A DNA stretch of 64,000 nucleotides from an uncultured Roseovarius sp. (GTDB lineage Bacteria > Pseudomonadota > Alphaproteobacteria > Rhodobacterales > Rhodobacteraceae), in assembly GCA_947503145.1 (NCBI GenBank), contig CANNCP010000003.1, positions 62,001-126,000 on the forward strand, written 5' to 3'. The notes beneath the pieces were generated by a model. That model did no database searches. It had not been told where the DNA came from and worked only from the letters and a program-made list of their open reading frames with translations. Position numbers and translations under genes: made by a program. Shown piece after piece: positions 27,546 through 37,027 of the stretch. Position 1 is the first letter of the stretch, and the number at the start of each line of letters is the position of its first letter.

Positions 27546-29297
27546 ATGACAGAGCAATCCGCAAACGCGGCGATGCGTGGCTCTCTGGCGCTGGTTGGCG
27601 CGGTGGCGGGGCTGTCGCTCTGGGCGCTCTTTGATGTAATCCCCGATCTGGTGACGAACGCACGGCTGGTGCTGTTTATGGTGGCCGGCGGATCGGCCTT
27701 TTTTGGCGTGTTGCTGGCGCTGCTCGGGCCGGTGCGGCTGACGCCTGCGGTGCTGGCATCGGTGGCGCTCAGCGTGATGGCGAGTCTGCTGCTGATCTGG
27801 GCCAGCTTTCGCTACGACCTGCCCGAGTCGTTTCTGGATACTGAACATCACGTGATGGCTTTTGCCTATCTGCTGGCGATTGCCGTGCCCTTCGTGGCGG
27901 CGGGCCTGCAGGAGCCGGGGGGCTGGCGGTTCTATGAACTGCTGTTTGACACATCGTGGACCATCGTTGTGCGCTATGCTGCTGCCTTTCTCTTTGTGGC
28001 GGTGGTTTGGGGGGTGGTGATGCTGTCGAATGCGCTGCTGGGGCTTGTCGGCATCACCGCCATCGACTGGCTGCTCGACATCGAGCCGATGCCCTGGCTG
28101 CTAAGCGGTCTGGCGCTGGGCCTGGGGCTGGCGATCGTGAATGAGCTGAGCGAATACATCTCGCCCTTCCTGATCATCCAGCTGTTGCGTGTGCTGCTGC
28201 CGGTGCTGCTGGTGGTGCTTGGCATCTTTATTCTGGCGCTGCCGCTGCGCGGTCTGAGCGGGCTTTTCGGCGGGCTCTCGGCGGCGGGCACGTTGATTGT
28301 GGTCAGCCTTGTGGCGATCACGCTGATCACGACGGCAGCGCACCGCGACGATGAGCAGGCGGTCGAAGGCTACATGGCCACGGCGACCAAGGCATTGGCG
28401 CTCCTGACGCCGGTCCCCGCAGTACTGGCGTTCTATGCGATGTGGCTACGGATCGGGCAATACGGGCTGACGCCGGACCGGGTGGCGGGGCTGATCGCTG
28501 CGGCGGTGGTGGTGGTCTATGCGCTGGCCTATGCGGGTGCCGTGCTTAGCCGGGCAGGCTGGGCGGCGCGGTTGCGGCGGGCGAACCGGTGGATGGCACT
28601 GGGGACCATTGCCATCGCAGCGCTGTGGCTGACGCCGGTGCTGAATGCCGAGCGCTTGTCGGTCGCCAGCCAGGTCGCGCGTGCCGTGGCGGGCGTGCCG
28701 CCCAAGCAACTGGCATTGTGGGAGATGACACATGAATGGGGCCGGGCGGGCCGTGCCGGACTGGTGCGCGTTCTGGATCTGACGCAACGCGCCGATCATG
28801 CCGCACTGGTCGAGGCCGTGACGAGTGCCCGGACTGCCAGATCGCTATTCGAGTATGAGCGTGGGCTGGATGATGGGCAAATCGCCACGCTTGACGAGAT
28901 CGTGCCACTGCGACCCGAGGGCGCCAGCCTGCCGTCGGGTGCGTTCGACCAACTAAGCGAGCGCGACCGGCGGCAGATGCACGAAGCCTGCGCGCGCGAG
29001 TTGCCGGGCGGTCACCCGGCCTGTGTGCTGGTGCTGGCCGACTATGACCCGCTGCGCCCGTACCCGCAGGCCATCGTGCTGTTCGCGCCGCGCGCGGACC
29101 GGGTGCGTGTTCTGGCGCTGGACCTGCGCGGTGACAGGTTCGTGGCACGGGGGGCGCCGGTTCAGGCGGGATCGGGCGGCATGCCGCCACTGGTGCCGTC
29201 GGTCATCGTCGATGTGCTGGAGGGCCGGTTCGAAATCACGTCGGTGCCGCGCAACGTCCTGGACATTGGCGGGATCAGGCTGATGCCGCAAAACTGA
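27546..29297 (+). CDS. DUF4153-family multi-pass membrane protein
   Basis: A 583-residue protein. Residues about 10-400 hold around eleven hydrophobic segments; the C-terminal 180 residues are soluble and lack recognised motifs. The layout fits the DUF4153 family, of unknown function. The start MTEQSANAAMRG is chosen as the first ATG before the first membrane segment; upstream in-frame sequence overlaps the riboswitch-like element and is not protein-like. Confidence 0.78.
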   Translation: MTEQSANAAMRGSLALVGAVAGLSLWALFDVIPDLVTNARLVLFMVAGGSAFFGVLLALLGPVRLTPAVLASVALSVMASLLLIWASFRYDLPESFLDTEHHVMAFAYLLAIAVPFVAAGLQEPGGWRFYELLFDTSWTIVVRYAAAFLFVAVVWGVVMLSNALLGLVGITAIDWLLDIEPMPWLLSGLALGLGLAIVNELSEYISPFLIIQLLRVLLPVLLVVLGIFILALPLRGLSGLFGGLSAAGTLIVVSLVAITLITTAAHRDDEQAVEGYMATATKALALLTPVPAVLAFYAMWLRIGQYGLTPDRVAGLIAAAVVVVYALAYAGAVLSRAGWAARLRRANRWMALGTIAIAALWLTPVLNAERLSVASQVARAVAGVPPKQLALWEMTHEWGRAGRAGLVRVLDLTQRADHAALVEAVTSARTARSLFEYERGLDDGQIATLDEIVPLRPEGASLPSGAFDQLSERDRRQMHEACARELPGGHPACVLVLADYDPLRPYPQAIVLFAPRADRVRVLALDLRGDRFVARGAPVQAGSGGMPPLVPSVIVDVLEGRFEITSVPRNVLDIGGIRLMPQN

Positions 29298-29373
29298 CGC
29301 TTCTGCACTGGCGTTGAGGAGATATTAAGCCTCTGCTGCAATCCTGCCTTTCGTATCTGACACGGAGCGAGAT

Positions 29374-29961
29374 ATGCACGGGCTGATCAATCGGGCCATC
29401 GAACGGTTCGTTCGCGACACCTATGGGCGCGACACGTGGCATCATGTGATGTGCCTCGCCGGGCTGGAGTTTTCCGAGTTCGAGGCGATGCTGACCTACG
29501 AAGACCATGTCACGCTGGATGTGCTGGCTGCGGCGCAGGATGTTCTGGGCCGCCCGGTGCCCGATATCCTGGAGGATATCGGAACCTATCTCGTCTCGCA
29601 CCCCAAGGCCGAGCCGTTGCGCCGCCTGCTGCGGTTTGGCGGTAGCACCTTTACCGAATTCCTGCACTCGCTGGATGATCTGCCGGCGTGGACGCGCCTT
29701 GCCGTGTCGGATCTGGAACTGCCGCAATTGGAGCTGCGCGAACATGCCGCTGACAGGTTCAGCCTGACCTGTCAGGCCAGACACGCCGGGTTCGGCCATG
29801 TGATCGTAGGTCTGCTGCGGGCGCTCGCCGATGATTACGGCGCGCTGGTCCTGCTGGAGCACAAGGGCGCGCGCAAGGGCCGCGAGATCATCGTAATACA
29901 GTTGCTGAGCATGGCCTATGCCAGCGGCCGACAGTTCGATCTGGGCGCAAGGGCAGGATAG
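29374..29961 (+). CDS. H-NOX-like (haem-NO-binding) protein lacking the proximal histidine
   Basis: A 195-residue HNOB-fold protein starting MHGLINRAIERFVRDTYG, with GTYLVSHPKAEPLRRLLRFG and VIVGLLRALADDYG as in H-NOX sensors. The proximal haem ligand, normally His in LDNLHxRV, is Pro104 here (SLDDLPAWTRL). The YxSxR motif is T132-C-Q-A-R136. Canonical haem binding is therefore doubtful. It is immediately followed (stop to ATG, no gap) by an HNOBA-GGDEF cyclase, its probable output partner. Confidence 0.85.
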   Translation: MHGLINRAIERFVRDTYGRDTWHHVMCLAGLEFSEFEAMLTYEDHVTLDVLAAAQDVLGRPVPDILEDIGTYLVSHPKAEPLRRLLRFGGSTFTEFLHSLDDLPAWTRLAVSDLELPQLELREHAADRFSLTCQARHAGFGHVIVGLLRALADDYGALVLLEHKGARKGREIIVIQLLSMAYASGRQFDLGARAG

Positions 29962-31032
29962 ATGCGCGGGCCGAATCTGCAGATTGCGGGCCTGCTCGAC
30001 ACGCTCTGCCCGATGCATGCGGTGCTCGACAGGACGGGTCACATCGTGCACGCGGGCCCGACCCTGTGCAAGCTGAGCCCAGGCTGCGCCGCGTCAGGCA
30101 GGCGGTTTTCCGAACTCTTCCAGATCCGGCGTCCGCGTATTGACGGTTCGATGGCGGCGCTGCGCGCACATGCGGGCGAAAAGCTGCATCTGCAGATTCG
30201 CGGGGCTGTGCGTACCGATCTGAAGGGCGTTCTGACGCCGCTGCCCGAGTATGGCAGCCCCGAGGCAGGCGGCATGGGCCCGGCGGGCGGAGCGGTGGTG
30301 AATCTGTCGTTCGGTATCTCGGTGGTGGATGCGGTGCGGGCGTTCGAACTGACCAGCGCCGATTTTGCCGCCACGGACCTGACCATCGAGATGCTCTACC
30401 TGGTAGAGGCCAAGACCGCCGCGATGGAGGCGTCGCGCATGCTCAACCTGCGGCTTCAGGGGGCGATGATTGCCGCCGAGGAAAAAGCCTATACCGATCA
30501 GTTGACCGGGCTGAAGAACCGTCACGCCGCCGAATACCTGCTGCAGCGGTTGCTCGACAGTGAGCAGGATTTTGCGCTGATGCATCTGGACCTCGATTTT
30601 TTCAAGGCGGTCAATGACACGATGGGACATGCTGCGGGCGATCATGTGCTGCGTGAGGTGGCGCGGCTCATGGTCGAGGAAACCCGCAGCGGGGATACCG
30701 TCGCGCGGGTGGGGGGCGATGAATTCCTCCTGATATTCACGCGCCTCACCGACACGCAGTGCATGCAGGATATCGCCGCCCGGCTCATCGCGCGGCTGGA
30801 GGCGCCGATTGCGTTCAACGATCAGATGTGCCGCATCTCGGCAAGCGCGGGTTCGGTGCTTAGCTGCGATTACGCCTACCCGGTGCGGGAACGGATGATG
30901 GAGGACACCGATATTGCGCTCTATGCCGCCAAGCAAGACGGGCGCGGTCGACATGTGGCGTTCGATTCAAGCATGCGGGTCGGCAACCGGATGGCCCGCC
31001 CGATCGAGGCAAAGCGGCGCGCCGAGGATTAG
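29962..31032 (+). CDS. HNOBA-domain diguanylate cyclase
   Basis: A 356-residue protein. Residues about 15-150 form the H-NOX-associated domain (GPTLCKLSPG, RFSELFQIRRPR, VVNLSFGISVVDAVRAF, DLTIEMLYLVEAK), followed by a short coiled-coil linker and a GGDEF domain (about 180-340). Catalytic GGDEF is intact, with an RSGD inhibitory site five residues upstream. It makes c-di-GMP, presumably under control of the H-NOX-like protein encoded just before it. No transmembrane segment. Confidence 0.9.
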   Translation: MRGPNLQIAGLLDTLCPMHAVLDRTGHIVHAGPTLCKLSPGCAASGRRFSELFQIRRPRIDGSMAALRAHAGEKLHLQIRGAVRTDLKGVLTPLPEYGSPEAGGMGPAGGAVVNLSFGISVVDAVRAFELTSADFAATDLTIEMLYLVEAKTAAMEASRMLNLRLQGAMIAAEEKAYTDQLTGLKNRHAAEYLLQRLLDSEQDFALMHLDLDFFKAVNDTMGHAAGDHVLREVARLMVEETRSGDTVARVGGDEFLLIFTRLTDTQCMQDIAARLIARLEAPIAFNDQMCRISASAGSVLSCDYAYPVRERMMEDTDIALYAAKQDGRGRHVAFDSSMRVGNRMARPIEAKRRAED

Positions 31033-31125
31033 AGTGTTCCGCCTTGAACCCGAGGCACTCAGTCAAGGCGGAATGCGTGCAACGTTCATATGTATCGCTG
31101 CGTTCCGCCAGAGCTGATGCGGGTT
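31033..31125. repeat. Dispersed palindromic repeat, composite copy D
   Basis: GTTCCGCCTTGA (31036-31047) and TCAAGGCGGAATGC form a hairpin, followed by a linker containing CATATGTATCGCTGCGTTCCG that also occurs, inverted, beside copy C. The element lies between the convergent cyclase and parE genes. The second arm of the 42-bp hairpin is degenerate here (CAGAGCTGATGC). Confidence 0.7.
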
Positions 31126-31223
31126 CGTCACTGGTCTGGAGCGCCGCCCTTACCTTTGGTGTCGAAAAACACAGATGTTATGCTGTCTGAAGTCAGGAAG
31201 TTAAAATAGGGGTTCTTGGGCTC

Positions 31224-33191
31224 TCAAACATCCAACTCCTCCACAAACCTCGCATTTTCCTGAATATACTGGAAACGCAGTTCCGGTTTCTTGCCCATCA
31301 ACCGTTCCACCAGATCGCCCGTCTCGCCGGGTTCGTCCTCGTCGATCGTCACCCGGATCAGCTTGCGCGACTTGGGGTTCATCGTGGTTTCCTTGAGGTC
31401 CTTCGCGTCCATCTCGCCCAGCCCCTTGAAGCGGCTCACGTCGATCTTGCCCCTGCCGCCAAGGCCCTTTTCCAGCCACGCGTCGCGCTCGGCCTCGTCG
31501 GTGCAATAGACCCGCTTGGCCCCCTGGCTGAGCCGGTAGAGCGGAGGGCAGGCCAGATAAAGATGCCCGGTGTCGATCATCGGACGCATCTGGGTAAAGA
31601 AAAACGTCATCAGCAGCGCGGCGATATGCGCGCCGTCCACATCCGCGTCGGTCATGATGATGATCTTGTCATAGCGCAGATCGTCGATGTTGAACTTTGT
31701 GCCGAGGTTGACACCCAGCGCCTGTGTCAGATCGCTGATCTCTGCATTGGACCCCAGCTTGGACGAGGCCGCGCCCAGCACGTTCAGGATCTTGCCGCGC
31801 AGCGGCAGCAGCGCCTGATTGACCCGGTTACGCGCCATCTTGGCCGAGCCGCCCGCGCTGTCGCCCTCGACGATGAACAGCTCGGTGCCCTCGCGGGTGT
31901 TCGATGAACAATCCACCAGCTTGCCGGGCAGGCGCAGCTTCTTGGTCGCGGTCTTGCGCTGAGTCTCTTTCTCTTGCCGGCGGCGCAGGCGCTCTTCGGC
32001 GCGCAGAACGAGGAAATCGAGGATCGCGCCGGCCGATTTCGTGTCCGCCGCCAGCCAGTTGTCGAAATGGTCGCGCACCGAGTTTTCGACCATGCGCTGT
32101 GCATCGACCGTGGCGAGCCGGTCCTTGGTCTGGCCGACGAATTCGGGATCTCGGATGAAGCACGACACCAGCGCACCTGCCCCTGTGGTCAGATCCTCAC
32201 GGGTGATTGTCGCGGCCTTCTTGTTGTTGACCAATTCGCCGTAAGCCTTGATGCCCTTGAGGATCGCCGCCCAGAACCCGGCCTCGTGGGTGCCGCCCTC
32301 GGGCGTCGGTACCGTGTTGCAGTAGGACTGGATGAACCCGTCGCGGGACGGCGTCCAGTTGATCGCCCACTCCACCTTGCCGGGCACCTTGAATTTCTCG
32401 AAGGACACGCTCCCGGCAAACGGGCTATCGGCATAGGTCGTGGCCCCGCCCATCGCCTCGGTCAGATAGTCCGACAGGCCGCCGGGAAAGTGGAATGTCG
32501 CTTCTTGTGGCGTCTCGCCATCGTTGATGCTGGTTTTCCAGCGGATTTCGACGCCCGAGAACAGGTAGGCCTTGGACCGGGCCATCTTGAACAGGCGTGC
32601 GGGTTTGAGCTGGAGCGAGCCGAAGATATCGGGGTCGGGGTGGAATGTGACGGTGGTGCCGCGCCGGTTGGGGGCCGCGCCGACCTTGGCCAGCGGGGCG
32701 ACAGGCAGGCCGCGCGAGAACTCCATCGCAAAGAGTTCCTTGTTTCGCGCCACTTCGACGCGCAGATGATCTGACAGCGCGTTGACCACCGAAGAGCCGA
32801 CGCCGTGCAACCCGCCCGAAGTCTGATAGCTGTCGCCAGAGAATTTGCCGCCCGCGTTCAGCGTGCAAAAGATGATCTCAAGCGCGGATTTGGATGGGTC
32901 CTTGGGGTGCGGTCCGGTGGGGATGCCGCGCCCGTTGTCGCGCACCGACACATGGCCGTTTTCGTGCAGCTCTACCTCGATCCACGTGGCATGGCCCGCC
33001 ACCGCCTCGTCCATCGAGTTATCGACGATCTCGGCCACCATGTGGTGCAGGGCGCGGTCGTCCTTGCCACCGATATACATGCCGGGGCGCAGGCGCACGT
33101 GCTCCATGTCCTCCAGGATCTGAATCGAGGAGGCGTCGTAGTCGCTCGCATCTGGCTGCGCGCTGAGAAGATCGTTCATAAGGCTGCTCAT
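31224..33191 (-). CDS. parE: DNA topoisomerase IV subunit B
   Basis: A 655-residue type IIA topoisomerase ATPase subunit that with ParC separates daughter chromosomes. GHKL motifs are EIVDNSMDEA, VRDNGRGIPTG and GGLHGVGSSVVNAL; the Toprim domain has VEGDSAGGSA and MTDADVDGAHI. Residue spacing and the C-terminus (FRFQYIQENA-type ending RFVEEL) favour ParE over GyrB. Start at 33191 (MSSLMNDLL) or 33179 (MNDLL). The open frame further upstream to 33557 is not protein-like. Confidence 0.9.
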   Translation of the reverse strand: MSSLMNDLLSAQPDASDYDASSIQILEDMEHVRLRPGMYIGGKDDRALHHMVAEIVDNSMDEAVAGHATWIEVELHENGHVSVRDNGRGIPTGPHPKDPSKSALEIIFCTLNAGGKFSGDSYQTSGGLHGVGSSVVNALSDHLRVEVARNKELFAMEFSRGLPVAPLAKVGAAPNRRGTTVTFHPDPDIFGSLQLKPARLFKMARSKAYLFSGVEIRWKTSINDGETPQEATFHFPGGLSDYLTEAMGGATTYADSPFAGSVSFEKFKVPGKVEWAINWTPSRDGFIQSYCNTVPTPEGGTHEAGFWAAILKGIKAYGELVNNKKAATITREDLTTGAGALVSCFIRDPEFVGQTKDRLATVDAQRMVENSVRDHFDNWLAADTKSAGAILDFLVLRAEERLRRRQEKETQRKTATKKLRLPGKLVDCSSNTREGTELFIVEGDSAGGSAKMARNRVNQALLPLRGKILNVLGAASSKLGSNAEISDLTQALGVNLGTKFNIDDLRYDKIIIMTDADVDGAHIAALLMTFFFTQMRPMIDTGHLYLACPPLYRLSQGAKRVYCTDEAERDAWLEKGLGGRGKIDVSRFKGLGEMDAKDLKETTMNPKSRKLIRVTIDEDEPGETGDLVERLMGKKPELRFQYIQENARFVEELDV

Positions 33192-33599
33192 GGTTTCTTG
33201 GTTGGGTCGAGTATGCCAGACGGCAGGGCGGATTGGCCAGTGGCAAACTGAATCACGGATACCGGACGGTTTGTTGCAAATCTCAGGAGTAACGGTTTTC
33301 GTGACCACAATTTTGCCGATATCACCGGTTGCCAGACATCCGTTGGGTGCATTGCGCCCGGGCAGGGAAATCAGGCTGAAAGGGATTTCACACCACGAGC
33401 CTGCAATACTGATGGCGAAGCCGTGAGAGAGGCTTCTGTGTCGAAGAGTACACCGTTCACGCCGAAACCGAAGTTTATCGTGTGGGCGTTTTGAGAAAAT
33501 TTGTGATTCATGTTCAATCTGTTCACGGACTGAACCCGAGACGCTATCCAGCTTCATCCTGTTGTGTGCGTCTGAATGTACGCTGTAATAGGCGAGTTT
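33192..33599. other. Intergenic region between parE and glk
   Basis: This 408-bp gap lies between the parE start and the glk stop, both on the reverse strand. The reverse frame is open through most of it, but the translation shows no protein-like pattern. It should hold the parE promoter; no clear hexamers, terminator hairpin or repeat were found. Confidence 0.4.
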
Positions 33600-34529
33600 T
33601 CATTCACCGCGAAGCACACGGGCGCAGCCCAGCAAGGCGGCGGTGTCATTCAGGACGACATGGACGGGAATCGCCGCGAGGATGTGTCGGTAGGGGCCTT
33701 TATCGGTAAAGGTGTCGGAAAAGGCGGCGCTGGCGACGAATGGGGCTATCGCGCGGGCAAACCCGCCGATCAGGTAGAGGCCAGCCATAGGCAGATGCGC
33801 CAGTGCGATGTCGCCTGCGACGGTGCCGAGGATGTGCAGATAGTGGTGCAGGGCCTCGCTTTCCGGGCCGGTATCGGCGTGCGCCAACACACGTTCCGTG
33901 GTGTCGGCGTGCGACCCGCAGGCGGCGGCAATCCGCATCAGGCCGCGCCCGCAGAGTGCCGCCTCGATGGGCAGGTGGTCGCCATGCCAGCCGAGCGCGC
34001 GGATCACCGCGTCAGGCAGGTCCGGCAGCATCGGCAGACGGGTATGCCCGGTCTCGGAGGGCGGCACAAAAAGTGTGCCACCCAGCCGGTGCACCACGGC
34101 AATGTTGCACCCCGTACCGAGGCCGAGAACCAGTCGCGTTGCGTCCGGTGGCGCCGGGTGTCCGGCGATGAGGCAACGGGTATCTCCGGCGGTCAAGTCG
34201 TCCAGCGCATGGCCCTGCGCCTGCAGATCGTTAAGCAGATGCACGCGCCTTGCACCCAGCCTGCGGGCCAGATCGTGGCTGTCCAGATGCCAGTCGAGAT
34301 TGGTCAACTGTGCCGCGCCGTCCTGCACCGGCCCCGCGACACCGGCGCAGAGCGCGGCGACCGGCCCTGCTTCGAGCTCTGTCAGGAACCGGCTTGCCAG
34401 TTCCGCGAAGCCCGGCGCCCCGGCGTTGCGGTAGTTGCGCACTGTCTGCGTCAGCAGATGCCCGCCCTGCGCCAGGCCGAACCGGGTGTTGCTGGCTCCG
34501 ACATCGGCCAGAAGCCAGGTGTCAGTCAT
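33600..34529 (-). CDS. glk: Glucokinase
   Basis: A 309-residue ROK-independent Glk-type kinase. The phosphate loop is LLADVGASNTRFGL, the sugar-binding string LTNLDWHLDS with VHLLNDLQAQGHAL, then GLGTGCNIA and PSETGHTRLP with the catalytic-region ETGH. It phosphorylates glucose for the Entner-Doudoroff route, usual in this group. It overlaps the aldolase gene by 8 bp, so the two are co-transcribed. Confidence 0.88.
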   Translation of the reverse strand: MTDTWLLADVGASNTRFGLAQGGHLLTQTVRNYRNAGAPGFAELASRFLTELEAGPVAALCAGVAGPVQDGAAQLTNLDWHLDSHDLARRLGARRVHLLNDLQAQGHALDDLTAGDTRCLIAGHPAPPDATRLVLGLGTGCNIAVVHRLGGTLFVPPSETGHTRLPMLPDLPDAVIRALGWHGDHLPIEAALCGRGLMRIAAACGSHADTTERVLAHADTGPESEALHHYLHILGTVAGDIALAHLPMAGLYLIGGFARAIAPFVASAAFSDTFTDKGPYRHILAAIPVHVVLNDTAALLGCARVLRGE

Positions 34530-35295
34530 CGCCCCGCCAGCGGGCCATCAGCCCGCGTGCGGCCTGCGCAAACAGCACCACGTCGATACCCACCGCCAGA
34601 AACTGCGCGCCCCAATCGCGATAGGTCAGGGCGGTGTCGTGGTCCAGCGCGAGGATGCCTGCGGCCTTGTCCGAGGCGGCGATGCGCCCCAATGCGTGTT
34701 TGATGACCTGGCGCACCTCGGGCACGTTGCTGTCACCTGTATGGCCCATGTCGGCCGCGAGGTCGGAGGGGCCGATAAAGACACCGTCCACGCCCTCGAC
34801 GCTCAGGATTTCGTCAAGTGCCGCGATGCCCGCCCGCGTTTCGACCTGCACCAGCAGGCACATCTGATCGTTGGCGGTGCCGATATAGTCGGGGATATCC
34901 GCAAAGCGCGAGGCGCGCGCCAACGCCGCGCCGGAGCCCCGGATGCCGGCCGGCGGATAGCGCATGGCGCGGACGATCTGGCGCGCCGCTTCGGCGCTTT
35001 CGACCATCGGGATCAGCAAGGTCTGCGCCCCGATATCCAGCACCTGCTTGATCGCCCATGCTTCGGCCATCGGCAGGCGGACCACGGGCGCGCTGTGCTT
35101 GCCGTCAAGCACCTGAAGCTGCGCCATGATCGTGCGCAGGTCGTTGGGCGCGTGTTCGCCGTCTATCACCAGCCAGTCAAATCCAGCGGTGGCCAGCATC
35201 TCGGTCGGGTAGGGGGCGGCGAACCCGGCCCAGCAGCCATATTGCATCTCGCCATTTGACAGGGCGGATTTGAAACGGTTTTCGGGTGCGGGCAT
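34522..35295 (-). CDS. HpcH/HpaI-family aldolase
   Basis: A 257-residue class II pyruvate aldolase: FDWLVIDGEHAPND, RLPMAEAWAIKQVLDIGAQT, LLIPMVESAEAA and VFIGPSDLAADMGH hold the metal and substrate residues. Family members split 4-hydroxy-2-oxoheptanedioate or 2-keto-3-deoxy sugar acids. Paired with glk, a sugar-acid substrate is plausible. Start chosen at 35295 because AGGAG precedes it; it begins MPAPENRFKSAL. Confidence 0.87.
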   Translation of the reverse strand: MPAPENRFKSALSNGEMQYGCWAGFAAPYPTEMLATAGFDWLVIDGEHAPNDLRTIMAQLQVLDGKHSAPVVRLPMAEAWAIKQVLDIGAQTLLIPMVESAEAARQIVRAMRYPPAGIRGSGAALARASRFADIPDYIGTANDQMCLLVQVETRAGIAALDEILSVEGVDGVFIGPSDLAADMGHTGDSNVPEVRQVIKHALGRIAASDKAAGILALDHDTALTYRDWGAQFLAVGIDVVLFAQAARGLMARWRGDD

Positions 35296-35366
35296 GGGGT
35301 CTCCTTGGCTCGGTCCGGGTGCAACATAACCTGCCATGCGCGGGCTGGAAACAGGGGCCGGCATGG

Positions 35367-35645
35367 TCAGGGGCGGGGAAATACAGCCAGATGGCCCGCG
35401 ATCACCGTAAACATCAGCAGGGTCAGGACCAGCAGGCGCTGGCGATCATTGCGATACGCGGGGTCGGTCAGGAAGTCGCGAAAGACGGACAGCTGTTCGG
35501 GGATCGTGGGCCACATTCCTGCGCGTGCCTCCGCCCGCGCCAGTGCCGCCCGCAAGAGGCGAAAGAGACTGTAGAGCATCTGCGCCCCCCAGACGGCAAA
35601 CACCAGACCCGTGAGGGCAAACCAGAAGATTGATACGGCCGACAT
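35367..35645 (-). CDS. Small membrane protein, unknown family
   Basis: A 92-residue protein with two predicted spans, IFWFALTGLVFAVWGAQMLY at residues 6-25 and a second near 71-88 (LLVLTLLMFTVIAGHLAVF). The linker holds a basic stretch and WPTIPEQLSVFRDFL. ATG at 35645 has GGGGAAG 8 nt upstream; a TTG at 35660 would add five residues. It sits 71 bp upstream of the aldolase gene on the same strand. Confidence 0.6.
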   Translation of the reverse strand: MSAVSIFWFALTGLVFAVWGAQMLYSLFRLLRAALARAEARAGMWPTIPEQLSVFRDFLTDPAYRNDRQRLLVLTLLMFTVIAGHLAVFPRP

Positions 35646-35813
35646 GCGGAACTTCCCCAAGGGCGATGGTTATGACTGTCCCAGAGTACTGCCAGGTTGT
35701 TTTGTATCAAGCCCGGAATACCGGTTTCGCACGAAATATGTGCCGCAGCGCAACACGCACCTGCCGACGGTTGAGGGCTTTACTTCGCCGAGGGTTTGGC
35801 GGAACTCTGACGT

Positions 35814-36683
35814 ATGAATGAGCATCTCAAAGGCGTTGTCATCACCGCACTCGGCGTCTTGCTGGTTGTGCCCGACAGTCTCTTTGTGCGGCTGATCGAG
35901 GCGGATCCTTATACCATCACTTTCTGGCGCAACGCGGTTTCCGGATCGCTGATCCTCGTCGGGTTGCTTGTCTTTCAAGGCGTTGGTGCGTTTCGTGCGG
36001 TGGCACGTACCGGCTGGCCCGGGTTGATCTATACCGTTTTGATCGGTTGCAGTGCACCGGGATTCGTCATTGCGATCAGCCTGACCAGCGTCGCGAATGT
36101 GGTCTTTATCTTTGCGTCCGCTCCGATCTTTTCGGCGGTGATGAGCCGGGCCTTTCTGGGCGAGACGATCCAGCGCCGTATGGTGCTGACCATGATCCCC
36201 GTGTTGGCGGGGCTGGGGCTGATCGCCTACGGCTCGCATGATAGCCAGATATCGTCGTGGAAGGGAGATCTGGTGGCATTGCTGGTCTCGGCCACCTTTG
36301 CCGGTGCGCTTACGGCGGTGCGCAAGGTCAAGGCGACCTCGATGATCCCCGCCATTCCGGTGGCCTATCTGGTGGCGGGCTGCCTGATGCTGCCTTTTGC
36401 CGATCTGGGCGCGACGATGCCGAGCCAATGGAAACTGGTAGTGCCGCACGGGATGTTCATGGCATTTTCGACCTGCCTGCTGACGCTCGGGCCGCGCTAT
36501 ATCAGTTCGCCCGAAGTGTCGCTGCTGATCTTGCTGGAATCGGTGCTGGCCCCATTGCTGGTCTGGGCCGTGATCGGCGAGGATCCGGGGACCTGGGCGA
36601 TCATCGGCGGGGGGGTCGTGATCGGGGCGCTGTTGGTCTCGAACCTGGTGGCGCTCAGGCGCAGGCGGCTGGTTCGGGTGTAA
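35814..36683 (+). CDS. EamA/DMT-family permease
   Basis: A 289-residue inner-membrane protein with about ten hydrophobic segments in two EamA repeats (SPEVSLLILLESVLAPLLVW closes the second). It resembles the permease at 24566-25462. Substrate unknown. Confidence 0.85.
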   Translation: MNEHLKGVVITALGVLLVVPDSLFVRLIEADPYTITFWRNAVSGSLILVGLLVFQGVGAFRAVARTGWPGLIYTVLIGCSAPGFVIAISLTSVANVVFIFASAPIFSAVMSRAFLGETIQRRMVLTMIPVLAGLGLIAYGSHDSQISSWKGDLVALLVSATFAGALTAVRKVKATSMIPAIPVAYLVAGCLMLPFADLGATMPSQWKLVVPHGMFMAFSTCLLTLGPRYISSPEVSLLILLESVLAPLLVWAVIGEDPGTWAIIGGGVVIGALLVSNLVALRRRRLVRV

Positions 36684-37027
36684 TGTTTGAAAACGCTGAA
36701 AAGCCATGTATGGCTTTGCGCTGGCTTTGGGCCTGGTGAAATCCCGGGCGATGACGTGTGGAAAATTCTGCGAACTTTCTCTTGTTAATAAAGTGAGCAG
36801 AATTTTTTAGAGTCTCCGATTGGGGATCTGTAAACTCCGCGGCTTTGGTCGGCCGGGATCGCGCCATTCACGTCGTCGGCGGGGTCATTCTGCCCGCGAT
36901 ACAAGCCCCGAGCAGCATGTATCAGGTAATAATTGTCACCTGATCGTGCGAGCGCGTGTCTTGCGATGTGGGCTCGCCGCCGCCAGATAAAGCTGACCTG
37001 CCGCCCGCCTGAATAGGAGAACAAGAC
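36684..37027. other. Intergenic region upstream of msrB with candidate sites
   Basis: A 344-bp gap. It contains a variant of the rnpB-downstream palindrome (36760-36779), an AT-rich stretch at 36780-36810 and, at 36923-36942, a 20-bp near-palindrome. An AGGAGA ribosome site precedes msrB. No gene is visible. Confidence 0.45.
36923..36942. promoter_or_regulatory. Candidate operator upstream of msrB
   Basis: CAGGTAATAATTGTCACCTG is symmetric at 16 of 20 positions around AATT and lies 86 bp before the msrB start. The shape fits a dimeric regulator site; no regulator can be named. Confidence 0.35.

Noticed and set aside
33192..33557. N-terminal extension of ParE by 122 residues
   Set aside because: The translation of this open stretch lacks protein-like composition and ParE homologues start near MNDLL.
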